Part shown: positions 1 through 13,100 of the stretch, piece by piece
Layout: every line of letters begins with the position of its first letter
Position numbering within the stretch: position 1 is the stretch's first letter
NCBI GenBank assembly: GCA_037952775.1
Contig: JBANAY010000003.1
Location: 6,324,001-6,388,000, forward strand
Direction: 5' to 3'
DNA length: 64,000 bases
Origin: Clonostachys chloroleuca
Taxonomy: Eukaryota > Ascomycota > Sordariomycetes > Hypocreales > Bionectriaceae
Position numbers and translations under genes: made by a program
The notes under the pieces: model-generated
Told to the model about the DNA's origin: nothing
The model's input: only the letters and a program-made list of their open reading frames with translations
Databases searched by the model: none

Positions 1-1257
1 TGGAAAATAAAATCAGGGCACTGTCCAAGATATTGTGTCCAGTAATGTGTAATGTGGTAGGACACGTTTCAGGCCGAATGGTAGTTTGCAATCCTTTGAA
101 GGATTTCATCACGGGCCGAGCCCGGTGAAAGCATTGAGGACCAAATCCTCGCTGACGTCGCAACTCAGTAACCTTTGGCGGTATCTCTTCACGCCACTAC
201 CGATTGTGTGTAGGGAGATCGAAATGCCTTCTAATAAAAGGTGGTAATTCATAGCTCGCACGGGTTTCATGAACTGTATAATTCGAAGCATCACATATAT
301 AAGTACACTGTGAAAAGATGAATCTTAGAATCTTGGGAAGGAATCAAGGAGAATTTCTGGGTCAATCGGCAGAGTTAAACCTCGTTCCATCAGCGGCCTC
401 TCAATAGGTTCTAAATGATGGACCAGGGGGCCGCTTATGTGAGCCTGGCTCCATGAAGTGATTTGGCAAACTTGCTCCTCAAAGCAACACTTGCCAGTCA
501 GACTGGGTTAAAACTATTGCCGTGGCCCGAGACCACTTGTTGACTTACGAAAAATTTACAAGACCAACCTAAACACGTGCAAGAGCGACTGGTGAAGGTG
601 GCGGAGGAAGATTATGATGTTCATTCGAAGAGAAATACAGTTATTTTCGACACGTAACGCCGCATTCCGGAGTTTTTTAATAGTCTGTGGGGAACCTGGT
701 ATCATCATAAAACTGAAGCCGGCATTGATGTGCCCTCAAGTTGGAGGTGGTGCCTCAGCTGATTTGTCCGGGCAAGTGTACGAGGTTTGGTTCACACAGA
801 CATGGACGGGGAGACGAACCCAACTAGTTGACTAGGCAACCCAAGTTGATATTACTAGCTGCATCGTCACAATCAAGAGATATTGCTCTGCTCGTCACTT
901 CTTCCTTTATGTCTCAAATTTCCTAGGTTCCTTAACAGAGAGCCAAACAATGTATCTGACTAATTCTCAAAGCCGGCAGCTCCTTGGTGTTCAGTGCATC
1001 ATTCGAGACGAGCAAAGGCGCACCAAACGAAAGTTCTAGCAGAGGATCAGGTATTCATAGTTTAGCTAGAAAAGATTCGTTCAATACCTCCCATATCAAC
1101 ACGAACATAATCATGATAAGTGACAGATGAAGTTATCAACAACACTCAAGTCCCATAGGCGTGGGCCCGTTAGCGATCACATATTTTGTAATATGAGCGA
1201 GACGACCATCAAAGTTTTGTGGCCCTATTTAATCAATAATTCGCATTCTAGTTCGAA
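1..1257. other. Intergenic, no gene recognised
   Basis: No frame here reads like a conserved protein; the short open frames have no recognisable motif and no codon pattern resembling neighbouring genes. The right end abuts the 3' end of the minus-strand dehydrogenase at 1258-2157. Confidence 0.5.
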
Positions 1258-2157
1258 CTATTCTCGACGTACAGTGAATAGCTTCTCAAATCCTGCCATT
1301 TTGAGCCTGTCCTTCCTCAATCTGTCCCTCATCTGGCTCACAATCTCCGAGCCATCCTTGGCTGGATCAATATGAATCCTCCGGGGTCGGGATCCGTGAG
1401 GGGATTCAATGACACTGACTATTGCCTCTGCGACGTCCTTTACGTCGGCATCTGCTGGCTCAAATGCACTATACGCTACGCCAATAGCTTCCTCCATGCC
1501 CTCGTATGGTGCCCCCTGACCACGATACTCATTCGCAACCTGTTCATCGCGTGGCCTTCCGGCAGTCGCAAAGTGGTTGGTGCCCTGGCTGTACGCTCCA
1601 GGGACAACGATACAGCTCTCGATACCCCACTGGCTCAGTTCCAGTTCAAACGAAGATGCCAAAGCATCCATACCGGCCTTGGCCGCAAAGTAGGGTGCAA
1701 TGAAGGACGGGACAGCGCCATGCACACTAGAACTGCTCACCCATACAAGCAGACCGGACTTTCTCTGGCGCATATGTGGAAGTACAGCCCGGTTCAACCG
1801 GTGTGTGGATAGCACATTGATGTCATACTGCTCAGCCAACTGCTCTGTGGTGAAAGCCTCCAATGGTCCGTACACCATGTGCCCGCAGTTGTGGACGACG
1901 ATATCTATGTGTTCAGTCTGCGATAGCATCTCCGCAACAGAAGCAGCAACGGAAGAGTCTGACAGCATGTCCTGGTTCAAGGGGCGCAGGTCGGTGTTGT
2001 TCTCCTTATTGAATGATTGGATATCCTCAAGAAGATTTGCGTCCATGGATTTCAGGCCAGCAAACACAGTGTGGCCCTGCTTGGCCAAAGCTCTGGCGGC
2101 GAGGGCACCGAACCCACTGGCTGCCCCAGTAATGTTGATGATGAACTTTTGAGACAT
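1258..2157 (-). CDS. Short-chain dehydrogenase/reductase
   Basis: A single-exon frame of 299 residues starts at an ATG at 2157. It is a classical SDR: the nucleotide-binding motif TGAASGFG lies at residues 10-17, the HNCG strand equivalent to NNAG at 89-92, a serine cluster at 141-144 that supplies the catalytic Ser, and the YFAAK active-site motif at 156-160. Family knowledge makes it an NAD(P)(H)-dependent oxidoreductase, most likely cytosolic. The C-terminal extension of about 100 residues fits the fungal branch with an AYSQGTNHF-like substrate loop. The substrate cannot be read from the sequence. It is divergent from the ABC-C transporter frame at 3843, with a 1.7 kb shared upstream region. 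No defect is visible and codon use is ordinary. Confidence 0.9.
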   Translation of the reverse strand: MSQKFIINITGAASGFGALAARALAKQGHTVFAGLKSMDANLLEDIQSFNKENNTDLRPLNQDMLSDSSVAASVAEMLSQTEHIDIVVHNCGHMVYGPLEAFTTEQLAEQYDINVLSTHRLNRAVLPHMRQRKSGLLVWVSSSSVHGAVPSFIAPYFAAKAGMDALASSFELELSQWGIESCIVVPGAYSQGTNHFATAGRPRDEQVANEYRGQGAPYEGMEEAIGVAYSAFEPADADVKDVAEAIVSVIESPHGSRPRRIHIDPAKDGSEIVSQMRDRLRKDRLKMAGFEKLFTVRRE

Positions 2158-3842
2158 TGGGAAGATTGGAGACTTTGTTGATTAAGTACGAAAGTTAAAA
2201 ATGATGATTCTGCTCAAACCTTTAAGGTCAGACAATCTGCCGCTATATAGCTTAGATCCTGGTGGCGAATGCAGCGTCAACGGAGCGCAATTATAGGGTC
2301 GGGATTTTTCAGTTGATCGGGGATATAAACTCCACGCTTTTACAGCGGAGATAATACTCATCGCGACGCGAGTCGGGTCAAACTTCCTGTGCTGACGGCA
2401 TTCCACGCGAAATGCCCCCACAGATGCTTGGCGAATAAGCAGAACAAGCTCCTCAACATCACATTAAGGTTTACGGGGAGTCGGTGAGTCTTCCTGTCAA
2501 TGATCAATAATAGCATGATTTAGACTCATTTGATTGGAAAATCGCTAAGTGTAGTGTGTATAAAACTTATATTTCAGGACTTTGCATATTACAGTTAACT
2601 TTCTAAATTCAACTTCACACAAGAAAAATTCAAGTATAAATTGCATCATGAAACTCACATCCCTCTTGCGTTGTGGAAGGTTGGATGAGTCTCCAGCGCG
2701 AATTTTGAACACAACCATGCTTAGACCTCTTCCTCGCCAGTTACCTTGTCCGATTGAATGCTCTAACCGTAAGTCGACGCACGCGTATCCCGGAGAAAGT
2801 GAATAGAACAAGAGTGAGGAATAAGCCCGTGGAGGAGAATGTCGAAGGGGTCGTTTATTCAACCTAGTAGACGGATAATTCAACCCGTGGAATCCGATCG
2901 GCGGCATCACATCTCGTACTTCTTTGAGATTTATTTTTTTGGTTAACTAATATCCACGGTGTCATGATGAATCAATCAAGTTGTGGAAGAGTGTCTTTAT
3001 AGATTTAGTCTGCTCATCACAAAGCTCGGCCAAACCTCCGGACCATAGAGGAACCATACGAAATCGAGATCGCCAGCAGTTATGGCAGTTATGAATGGTT
3101 TATGTTCCGACGTAGTTAGACATTTCACAGAAGAAACCTGCACCTGTCCTCATAAGCTGTCTGTCGTGTTCAATTTACTAAATTCCTAGTCTTGCGAAGC
3201 TGTCTAGATAAGCTGTACTTAGTCGCGACTAGGTAGTATAAATCCTATGGTCGCTCAGTCAGCTCGCAGAATACCCAGGCCATTCGAAAGGTATCTGTAG
3301 TGAGTTCATGCCAGAAAATATAAGCTAGATGGGATTTACCCAGTCAATTCAATTTGGTTGAGAGAGATTGAACTCCAATATCAGTTGTCTAAGCGACGTT
3401 ATTTTATATTTTGACTCATTGGTTGATAGTTGAAGTCTGAAGTATAGGGTAAGCAAAATAGAATGTCCGAGACGCGAGGTTTGTTTACGTTCTTCCAAGA
3501 AGAGCCACTAAACTCTATATGGCACCAATCTGAACCAGATGCCAGATACAGTATGTGATCACCCCTTGTTGTCACTGGTCAGGGTCCGTGAGGATTTATT
3601 TCTCTCGTGGTAGCCTGGGATCTTTTGCTGTTGGTGCCTACACGGATACCGGCATCGTCTTTCATTCGCGCGATAAGCGATACCACAAGGTTCCGGTAAA
3701 CCTGCAACCCAGTTTCCCCCATGCAAGGAAATTGCTTGCTAAGCAGCCAACGCGTGATACCTGGATTTAAACATGTTCAAACTCCCTGGGAAAGCGCTCT
3801 ACGGGCGCCAAGACTTAAGGAGTCGAAATCGTTCGTCTCATC
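2158..3842. other. Shared upstream region between divergent genes
   Basis: This 1.7 kb spacer separates the divergently read dehydrogenase (minus) and ABC-C transporter frame (plus). It is AT-rich with several short T/A runs. The small open frames inside show no conserved motif. It presumably holds both promoters, but no specific operator can be supported by eye. Confidence 0.5.
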
Positions 3843-6800
3843 ATGGCCGACAGCGACAGCGCTGGCGAGGAGCTGTTCGAAGGCGCCTTCGCAGAGTGCC
3901 AAGGCGAGCTTGACCTGTCACTCTTTGCAACATGGCTCAGCATTGGTGTCGCCGGTGCATTTGGCGTGCTCTCGTTGGTAGAACTGAGTTATCTGATGCG
4001 CAGACCAACAATCGTGCGCGCTCCAGCCTTGCTCTTGGTATCTAAACTGGTAAGCAGCCAACTCACAATATGAAATGCAATGAACCTCAGAAGCTTGCTT
4101 TATTCTGCCTCGGCTTCTGGCTCCTAAATATTCACCTGGTGCTGATGAGCCCTCTCAGATATTTGGCATTGCCTGGGCAGCATTCACTATTTCCTCCCTG
4201 GCGATAACCGCCACGGGTCTGACTGGACCGTCAAAATGCTCATCAGCACAAAGTATCCTGAACGTCATCTCCTCATGCCTAGCATTGATCCTGTCGCTGT
4301 GTGCCCATTTCAAGTCGCGTCGCCCATCTACTCTGCTCTGCTCGTTTCTGTTCGTTTCCCTCCTGACAAACGTTGCCAAATGCCAACTTCTCTGGACGGT
4401 TGCTACCGAAACCCAGACAAGGAAGATTTCTGCCCTATTCACGGCATCAGTTGTCATGCAGATGTGCTTTTTGGGCACGAACTCCAATTGGCAGCCGGAT
4501 TGGCTCTCTTGGGATACTGATGCTCATAGCCCAGAGGAGACGAGCAGCATCTTCAGCCTGGGGTTATATTCTTGGCTCAACTCGCTTCTATGGAAGGGAT
4601 ATCGCAATGTGCTGTCTTTGGACGATTTGTATCCCCTCGACCAAGCCATCGCGGCCGGGCTCCCTGAAAAGGCTACGGAGGACTAGATCCCACAATCAAC
4701 CAAGCGACAGAGCAATTGGGCAGTGCTCATGTGGGCAGCCAAACCTCTTGCAAGGCCGCTTCTACTACCGGTCTTTCCAAGGATTTTTCTAATCGGCTTT
4801 ACGTTTTGCCAGCCTTTTCTAATTAACGGTCTGCTAGAGTATCTCGCCCACGATGGTGAAAATGGCTCACAGCACGATGAGGCTGGGCTCGTTGGCGCAA
4901 CAATCTTGGTCTATCTCGGCATTGCCATCTCAACCTCGTTGTATTGGTACTACCAGGAACGCTCCCAGTCGCTCTTGAGAGCATTTCTTGTTACTTCAAT
5001 CTACCAAAAGGCAACTCAGGCACCTTCGTCTGAAAACAAGGCGGCAATCACTTTGATGAGCACTGATGTGGATCGAATATACACCGGAGTACGCTTTGTT
5101 CATGAAATCTGGGCAAACATTATTCAGATTGCGCTTTCGGCCTGGCACCTGTATCGCGTTATCGGGTTGTCTTTCCTTGCACCGTTGATACTGGTTGCCT
5201 TTGCCTTTACAACCTCCATTGTCTTGTCAAAGTACGCTACCAAATATCAACGAAATTGGATGAAATTCGTCGAGAAACGTATTGGGGTAACCAGCTACGC
5301 GCTCTCTCATCTTAAAGAATACAGGATTTCAGGAATGACTTCTCCAGTCCAAAATCTGGTTCAAGAGGAGCGTGTGGAAGAAATCCGCCAAGGTGGGAAG
5401 TCTCGAGGAATCATCGGAATCTCTGCTACGACCTCCTACATTCCTCAGGCACTGGCACCGGTGTTAACCTTTGCTTTTGGATCGAAGGTTATCGATAGCA
5501 CCAAGGCCTTTACGACTTTGTCATTCTTGTCGCTTCTTGCTTCGCCACTTATGCTTGTCCTCCAAGTGATTCCAATTCTCTCGGCTTGTTTTGCTTGTCT
5601 GAGGCGGATTCATGAATTCACTTTGACTCCAAACAGACAGGACCCTCGACTAGCAAAAGGAAAACTGGTCACATCCCTTGACGAGAAGTCTTCAAGGAAG
5701 GAAACGAGTTTGGACGCAGCGGTTATTCTTTCAGGCACTAGTTTCGGCTGGGTTGCTGAGACGCCTGTTTTGAAGGGTATTCACGTCTCTATTGAGAGGT
5801 CGTCCTTCACATTTGTCATTGGAACGGTTGCTTCCGGGAAATCTACTCTCTGCAAAGGCATACTGGGGGAAGTGCCATTCTGCACTGGCCAGATCATGGT
5901 TGATGCCGCTGCCGACAAGATTGGGTACTGTGACCAAAGCCCTTTCCTCATGAACGCGACTGTTATGGAGAATATTGTCGGAAACTCGTCCTTTGACTCA
6001 CGGAGATATAATGACGTGATATCAGCAACAATGCTGGAGGAGGACCTGAAGACGTTTCCCCAAAAAGACCAGACCAAAATTGGCAGCAAGGGAGTCTCAC
6101 TGAGCGGAGGCCAACGGCAACGTATCTCGCTGGCTCGTGCTCTTTACCACGATGCTGAGCTTTTGATTCTTGATGATATTTTCACAGGTCTGGATGAGAA
6201 GACCAGCCAACAAATCTGCTGGAGAGTTTTCGGCCCTGAAGGCTTGCTACGCTCTCGGCGAACAACTGTCGTGCTCTGCACCCAAGCTACACAGTTCCTG
6301 TTCGTTGCTGACCAGATTGTCGAGCTTTCATCTGACGGCACTGTATCGAAACAAGGCGTTGCGGAGAATTTCATTATAGAAACTGCCTACCCGCAAAACT
6401 ACGAAGTGCTGCGTCTAGGGCAGAAGAAAGAAGATACAGATGACGTTCTACAAGGATCTCCTTTGGAAGAAGATCCCACAGCGACAAAGGATACACCTGC
6501 GGTGAACGTGACGTCGACCCCGGCGTCTAAAACAGACACTTCGTTATATCTCCACTACATGTCATCGATAGGTTGGCCTCTTGTTGTAATTTTCTTGACT
6601 GTCACTGCCAGTACAGGATTCTTTTTCAACTTCCCGGCAATTTGGCTCAAAATATGGTCTGCAGATAGCGTCAAGGACATTCCAAATCATTCCTTTGCAT
6701 TCTACATATGTATTTTCGTCCTAGTCGCTGTCCTGGGCGTATTCGTCGTCTTTGCAATGGGACTGATTAATCTGCAAACATTTGTCCGTTTGTCTGGAAC

Positions 6801-8480
6801 CCATCATCACGAGCAGGTCCTTCAGACGGCAATGCACTCCAGCCTTCGCTTCCTGACCACCACGGATACGGGGAAAATCTTGAACTTGTTCTCTCAGGAT
6901 ATGACTATCATCGACTCTCAGCTACCATGAATGGTCAACAACTTCTTGAATACTCTGGCTTCCTCACTTGGTCAAGCAATCATTGTGGCATTGTCCTCCG
7001 GGTATCTGGCTGTTAGCTATCCATTTTTCATTCTGATTCTGTTTGCTTTACAGAAGGTGTATTTGCCTACGTCTAAGCAGCTCCGTATCCTGGACTTGGA
7101 GGCCAAGTCTCCATTGTTGTAAGTCTTTCCATCTGAAATAAGCGTACATCCAGGAATGATGGCTGCCCGCCTTTTCTTAATTCCTAATACTCGAAGTCCA
7201 TCACTGACGTCAAACCTTCCACTTAGCACACATTTCCTTGACACTCAAGATGGAATCACCACCTTCCGTGCTTTCGGGTGGATACCTGACCAAATCTCCC
7301 GAAATAAAGATCTCCTGAATTCCTCACAGCGCCCAAGCTACCTGCTTGCAATGGCACAGCAATGGTTACTTCTGGCCATGAACATAATTGTCGCGATACT
7401 GGCCATCATCCTAGTATCGCTCGCTACCAACTTAAAAGACATCAACAGCGGTTCGGTTGGTGCTGGGCTGGTCATGCTCATGGGTCTAGGGGCTTCGATG
7501 ACGGCAGTGATCAACTCTTACACTGGCTTGGAAATAGCACTTGGTTGGATCAACAGATTGAAGACTTTTGGCGAGACAACGGAGGGAGAAGATAAGCCTG
7601 GTGAAGACGCTGTACCTGCTGTTGAGTGGCCGTCGAACGGAAACATCGCCATCTCTGACGTGGCGGCGAGCTATATGAATGATCCTAATGCCCTGGTTAT
7701 ATCAGAGGTCGCGCTCAATATCAAGTCCGGCGAGAAGGTCGCTGTGTGCGGTAGGACTGGAAGGTGAGCTTGATATTTTCAGTTTTCTTTGGATAAAACT
7801 GACACAATAAACGCAGTGGCAAGTCTTCGCTCATCAGTCTGATTCTTCGCATGATTGATCCTCTCTCTCCCCATGGCTCACAGCCTCCGTCGGTGACTAT
7901 TGATGGAACCCATCTCAAGAACATTAATCGCACTATCTTACGTGAGAGAATCATCGCGTTGTCACAAGACGCCGTGTTCCTGCCCGAAGGTAGCTCCTTC
8001 AAGGCGAACCTAGACCCTTGGAATGAGGCTTCCCGTGAAGAGGCGATGGACGCTCTCGCTCTGGTCGGATTGCTTGACGTGTTGCAGGACAGAGGCGGTC
8101 TAAATGCCCTGGTCAAGAACGCAGAGCTGAGTGCTGGCCAAAAACAAATGTTCGCCCTGGGCCGTGCCATCCTCCGTCGTCGCATTCGAGCCAGGAAAAT
8201 GTCTGAGAAGGAAATGCCGGAGGGAGGAGTTTTGTTGCTGGACGAGGTAACTGCTAGTGTGGACAAGGAGACGGAGAGTCGAATGCTTGAACTTGTGTGG
8301 AGGGAATTTGAGGCTTACACCATCCTAATGGTCACACACAGCATCCAGGCCGCCGTTCGCTGCGACCGGGTTATCATAATGGAAAAGGGGAAGATTGTGG
8401 AGGATGGTGAGAGCGGAGCTTTGATCCAGGAGGGAGGAAGTAAATTCCAAGCGCTGGCTGGATCGTTGGCTGACAACTAA
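3843..8480 (+). pseudogene. ABC-C (MRP-type) transporter with two in-frame stops
   Basis: Four exons fit: 3843-4049, 4159-7118, 7227-7763 and 7817-8480. Together they give 1,456 codons in one consistent frame, the usual length of fungal ABC-C exporters. Order: short N-terminal membrane part, TMD1, NBD1 (Walker A GTVASGKSTL near 5821, signature LSGGQRQRISLA near 6097, Walker B LLILDD), TMD2, NBD2 (Walker A GRTGSGKSS spanning the last intron, signature LSAGQKQ, Walker B VLLLDE, H-loop VTHS). NBD1 has Asp after Walker B and Gln in place of the H-loop His, as expected of the degenerate ABC-C site. The family exports conjugates, drugs or metabolites across plasma or vacuolar membrane. The frame is broken by TAG at 4684-4686 (codon 245) and TGA at 6928-6930 (codon 993), with conserved sequence running through both. 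The first intron boundary is the least certain. It is either a recent pseudogene or a gene whose stops are corrected in RNA. Confidence 0.85.
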
Positions 8481-8601
8481 TGAATTCGTTAAGGACGGTT
8501 TCTCTCCCTGGCATCCTGGAGGCTTGAGGGAATGGTGGATTCCTCCCTGATTCAGCAGACTTTATGCATCAAGGGACAATAGAGAGACATTTTAGTTTTA
8601 A

Positions 8602-9478
8602 TCATCTATGGAATATCGGCATGCCTGGAGCCCAATTTTTATGCCGCTGCATCACCAAAACATCTGCATCGTGTCCCTCGTTACTAATCTGATCCTTGAG
8701 GCTCGCATACATTGAGTAGCCAAATCTCTCAAGCGTTTCTAGCATTGCGAGGATCATCAATGGCATGTGGACAGTGTCTTCGCTACTGGGCACCCAGGGG
8801 TGTCCATGGAATTTAATCTCGAGGTGTTCTCGCGTCACTTCATGCCTGCTCACTTCGCCACCAAATGTTTGTAGTAGGGCTGCGCTGAGGTCAGGTTGGG
8901 AAGGAGGTGTTATCCTAAGTCGGTCAAACCGGTAAGGCGATATGCAGATCCAATCGCTGGGAGGCGGCGGTGGGCTTCTGTGTTGAAAAATGAGAGTGTC
9001 TATTTGGCGGATTCTGTTAGAAGAATAGGATCCCAACAACGGCTAGATTTTGGGGTTAGGTATGAAACGAACCTCTGGCGGTCTGCTTCTTGCTCAAATC
9101 TGCGGCCGCATGTAGCACCCACCCGATGTCATGCAGCGCCTCGATAATCTTGAGCACGAGCTGTCGAGAGTCATCATTTCCTTTGTAGTGTGGTCTCCAA
9201 GGGTAGCCGTGCAGCTTGAACTCACGCGACCCGGCGTAGTCGCGGACAGCTTGGATTCCCTGTGGCCAGGTGGTATTTATGATTCCCTGCATGGTTCCAA
9301 TGACTTCGAGCGGAAAACGAATAAAGCGGATGCAGTCTCCTAGGTTGAGCGTGACGCATGCCAGCTGGGTTCGGAAAGCATTGGGCTGGACGTGTTGTGG
9401 CTGAACTACAGACTGGTGTGATTGAATCCCATCAGTAGGCTGAAATGGAGGAGGGCCGTCTTTGGCTGGGTTGCCCAT
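8602..9478 (-). CDS. Conserved fungal protein with two related halves
   Basis: Two exons, 9478-9073 and 8999-8602, are joined across a 73-nt intron. The phase-1 join gives DTLIFQHR at the boundary and a protein of 267 residues. The first ATG is at 9478; the frame is open further upstream but has no ATG. The two halves share a pattern: FKLHGYPWRP then a Leu-rich helix and GWVLHAA in the first, IKFHGHPWVPS then a similar helix and GYSMYAS in the second. This suggests an internal duplication. I recall similar His-Gly-Tyr-Pro-Trp proteins in other filamentous fungi but know no function. No signal peptide or membrane segment is seen. It is convergent with the ABC-C frame that ends 120 bp away. Confidence 0.75.
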
Positions 9479-10131
9479 GATGTTCGAAATAAAATAAAGC
9501 AAGTAGACTGAAAGCGAATCCTGGGTTGTTTCGGGTTATTGTCATTCTTGCACTGAGTAACTCAACAGCAGTTGGCTGTAAGGCTTTTATCAAACAAGAG
9601 GTCCTTCAGCTACCGGTGGCGTCTGACATAAGTTTCCATTCTTGGTATCGAAGGCCAACGGTTGACTTTTGGGGCTGGACACCACTTGGTGGGAAGCTCA
9701 GCCACGATGTCATCGATTAGTGTGACTGGAACCACTGCTTAGGCAAATCACAAGGTACTGACTGATTCAGGCGATCATGACGTATGATGCATAGCCCGGG
9801 CGCAAACGCAGCCTAGTACAAATGATCACAAAGAACACCAGATGACATCGAAGGCTCACACAAGCTTGCCTTCAATATCAGAAGCAAGAGCAGAGACGAC
9901 TGACCTTTCCTTCACAATGCCGTAAATAAAGCAAGAGTTTGGATTGATCTCCAAGGTCGGTTGTGCTCATCTTTGCATATTTAGGGGTATTAAAATACAA
10001 AGTGCAACGAAACAAAGCCCCAAAGCCAACACTCTCGAAGCAATAAGACAACTCAGTGAGGTTATTTAAAATATGCATGCATGCAACCGAGTATAGAAAA
10101 AAGTAACTTAGATGACACATGTGTTATGTAG
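9479..10131. other. Intergenic, no gene recognised
   Basis: About 650 bp between two minus-strand genes. The plus-strand open frame near 9526-9720 has no family resemblance. A short ATGCATGC alternation occurs near 10073. It should include the promoter of the 8602-9478 gene and the 3' region of the ankyrin gene. Confidence 0.45.
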
Positions 10132-13100
10132 CTAGTGAATCAAGCATTTCTTCACCTCCACCAGTTCGTGGGAGCCGGGACATGTCGAGCCTTGATCATA
10201 GCAGCCCTTGCAGAGGATCAGAAATCCACCTGCACAGATATCACACCAGTAACGAGAGTAATTCTTCGTCACATGTTTCATACATACGTGGCAGTACGAA
10301 TCACACATTCTCCTGGCTTTGCTTACAATGCTATTCTCAACCTCCCCATCCCAGTCGCTATCGAGAAACATGTCCTTAAGTTGACAATTGGCGGAAGTTC
10401 GCACCCACCCTGCCAGAGTCTTTCCATTGAAATCTTTGGAATCCAACGGTGGGCGGACAGCTTTCAGGAGTTCAGCGGCCGTCTTATGATATCCATTTCT
10501 CATGGCTGCACACAATGGAGTTGAGTCGTAAATGTCCCTCTGGAGGATGATGTCGGCGTTCATCACAGGTAAAGCAAGTAGTTTGTTGGCTATCTCGTGG
10601 TGGCCCTGTGAAGCGGCTATGAATAAGGCCGTGCGACCAGCAGCATCCTTCTTGAGAGGCTCACAACCTGGCTGTTTGAGAAGCGTTTCGACAACCTGAA
10701 CGTGCCCGTGGAAGGAGGCCGACTGGAGCGGGGTCCAGCCCGAGACATCTGGGATCGAATGATCGGCGTCATTCTCAAGTAGAAGTCTGACAGTATCATG
10801 CTGGCCCGAATTAGCTGCCGAGTGAAGCGGTGTCCAGCCCATCTTATTTTGAACGTTGACATCATCAACGACAAAAGTTAATTCCGGATGCTGTTGAGGC
10901 CTAGAGCTATGGTCTGCCAAAGTTGATTCATTGACGGAAATAATCGTGAATGCATCATAGTCGAGGAGAAATTTGATAAGTTCAAGATTACCACTCTGGG
11001 AAGCGAGATGAAGTGGCGTGAAGCTATTGTAGTCAACAGCATGGAATTGTTCAGGGCAGTTAGCAAGAAAGTATTCAACGATGTCGAGCCAGCCACTGGC
11101 ACAAGCTAAATGCAGCGGCACTTGTCCGCCTTTCATTGTCGCCTTCGAATTTGCCCCAGCCTCAACCAGCAGCTTGACGATGTCAAAATAGCCTCCTGCT
11201 GCTGCCGCATGCAATGCTGTCTCACCTTTATGGGTTGGGTTCTCCTGATTCACTACTTTGGTATCAGCAGCCAAGAGCTCCTTGACTACTTCCAAATGTC
11301 CCTTGGCAGAAGCTTGGTGTAGTGGCGTGGAGCCGGACGAGTTGGCGGCAAGAGGATCTGCCCCCTTTGAACATAGCAACTTGACGATTTCGGCATGACC
11401 AGCGCGGGCAGCGAGATTGAGAGCTCTCCATCCCTTGGGTCCTTCGAGTTCTATATTTGCTCCATGTTCTACCAACAAGGTCGCCAAGATCAAATGTCCA
11501 TGCTTGGAGGCTATCCTCAGAGGAGTCCACCCGCTGTAGGCAGTATCTGGATTTGCCCCCCTTGAAAGCAAGAGCCTACCGAGGTCTATGAAGTTTGAGA
11601 ATGTCGCTCGGTATAGAGGAGAGAAGCCGTCTTTTCCAGATTCAAGGCTGGCACCGGCGTTGATAAGAAGTTCCGCCACCTCAACATGATTCTTCGCACA
11701 AGCCTGATCCAGAGGAGCTGTGCCGTTTCTATCGACTTGAACGTCTGCCCCCTTCTCAAGAAGCAGCTTAACAATATCCTTGAAGCCAGATCGGGCAGCC
11801 AAAAGAAGAGGATTCCAACATTCGCGAGTTTTCTGGTCTAACGCAACACCATCCTTTTCCAGCAGTAGATTGACGACATCAACATGCCCCTGGCTTGTAG
11901 CGGCCAAAAGAGCACTCCACCCATTTTCAGTATTGATGTTAGGATCAACCCCCATGTCGAGAAAGACCTTTGCCGATTCCGCGGAGCCAGAAAGCGAAGC
12001 AATGTAAAGACCTAACCAGTGCGCATGGCTTATTTTGCTGATATCGGCTCCTCCATCCGTGAACAACTTGGTGATATTGGGATGTTTGAAGTCAAAGTCA
12101 AGATCCTTCAAAAGATCATCACCCTTTAGCTTCGGCCAGTCCACGTTTGCCCCCTCGCCAAGAAGCAACCGCACCTTGCCCTCGTCCCCAGACTTCACTG
12201 CTTGGATTAGTGCAGTGGTGTCAGGCGCGTCTTTGGGCTCAACCTGCGCTCCTGCGTCAAGAAGCAATTTAACAATGGTGGCTTTGGACTTTCCTGCGGC
12301 TAGGGACAGCGCAGTGTCAGAATTCTGATTCGATACTCTGGCTTTCACATCAGCCTGCTTGGAGAGAAGCATCCTGACAATCTCTTCGTGTCCCAACAGA
12401 CTGGCTATGTGAAGAGGTCTCCAGTTCTCAGTGGTGCCAATCTCGATGTCTGCACCCTTGTTGATCAGCAACTTGGCCATATCAAGGAGGCTATGGTCGA
12501 TAGCGGCATAAAGCGCCGTTCGACCTCGCTCATTCTGACTGTTCAAATCAACCCCCTCGGAAATGAGAAACTCTGCAGTCTCGAGATGGCTGTTCCGCAC
12601 TGCCGAGTAAAGCACGCTTCGGCCGTTATTGCTTTTCAACTTGACATTCGCGCCCCTCCGACAGAGCAGCTTCACGATTCTGCGATTTCCTCTGTCAGCT
12701 GCCGCGTTGAGTGGTGTCAGGCCTGCATTGTTTGGCGTATCGATCTCAGCGCCGGCATCGAGCAGAAGCTCTACCACCTTTTTATGGTTTTTGTGGGCTG
12801 CAATGAATAACGGCGTTTGCCCTCGTTTATTTGGTACGTGTAGCAGGGTAGTGCCCCTATGGTTGATGGGTTGAGGAGCGTCGGCAGCACCTGTGGCGGC
12901 GTCGTCGTCGCTGGCCAGGGGGATGACTAGGTCGCGGTTCTCGTGTGTAGGCTTGCCATTTCTATCCGCATCAACTGCCACTTCAGGGTTTTGGATATCG
13001 ATCAATTCCTCTGCTGCGGGACTTGCTGTCGATCCATTCGTGGCAGCGACCGTGTCGCTTGTTCCTGTGAGCAGAAATTTGATCAATTTGTAGCGGCCAT

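Noticed and set aside
1372..2152. Plus-strand frames opposite the first dehydrogenase
   Set aside because: Antisense shadows of a clearly conserved SDR.
4629..4686. A 58-nt intron removing the ABC-C TAG
   Set aside because: It would delete the conserved DLYPLDQ segment, its donor (GTATCC) is weak, and its length would also break the frame.
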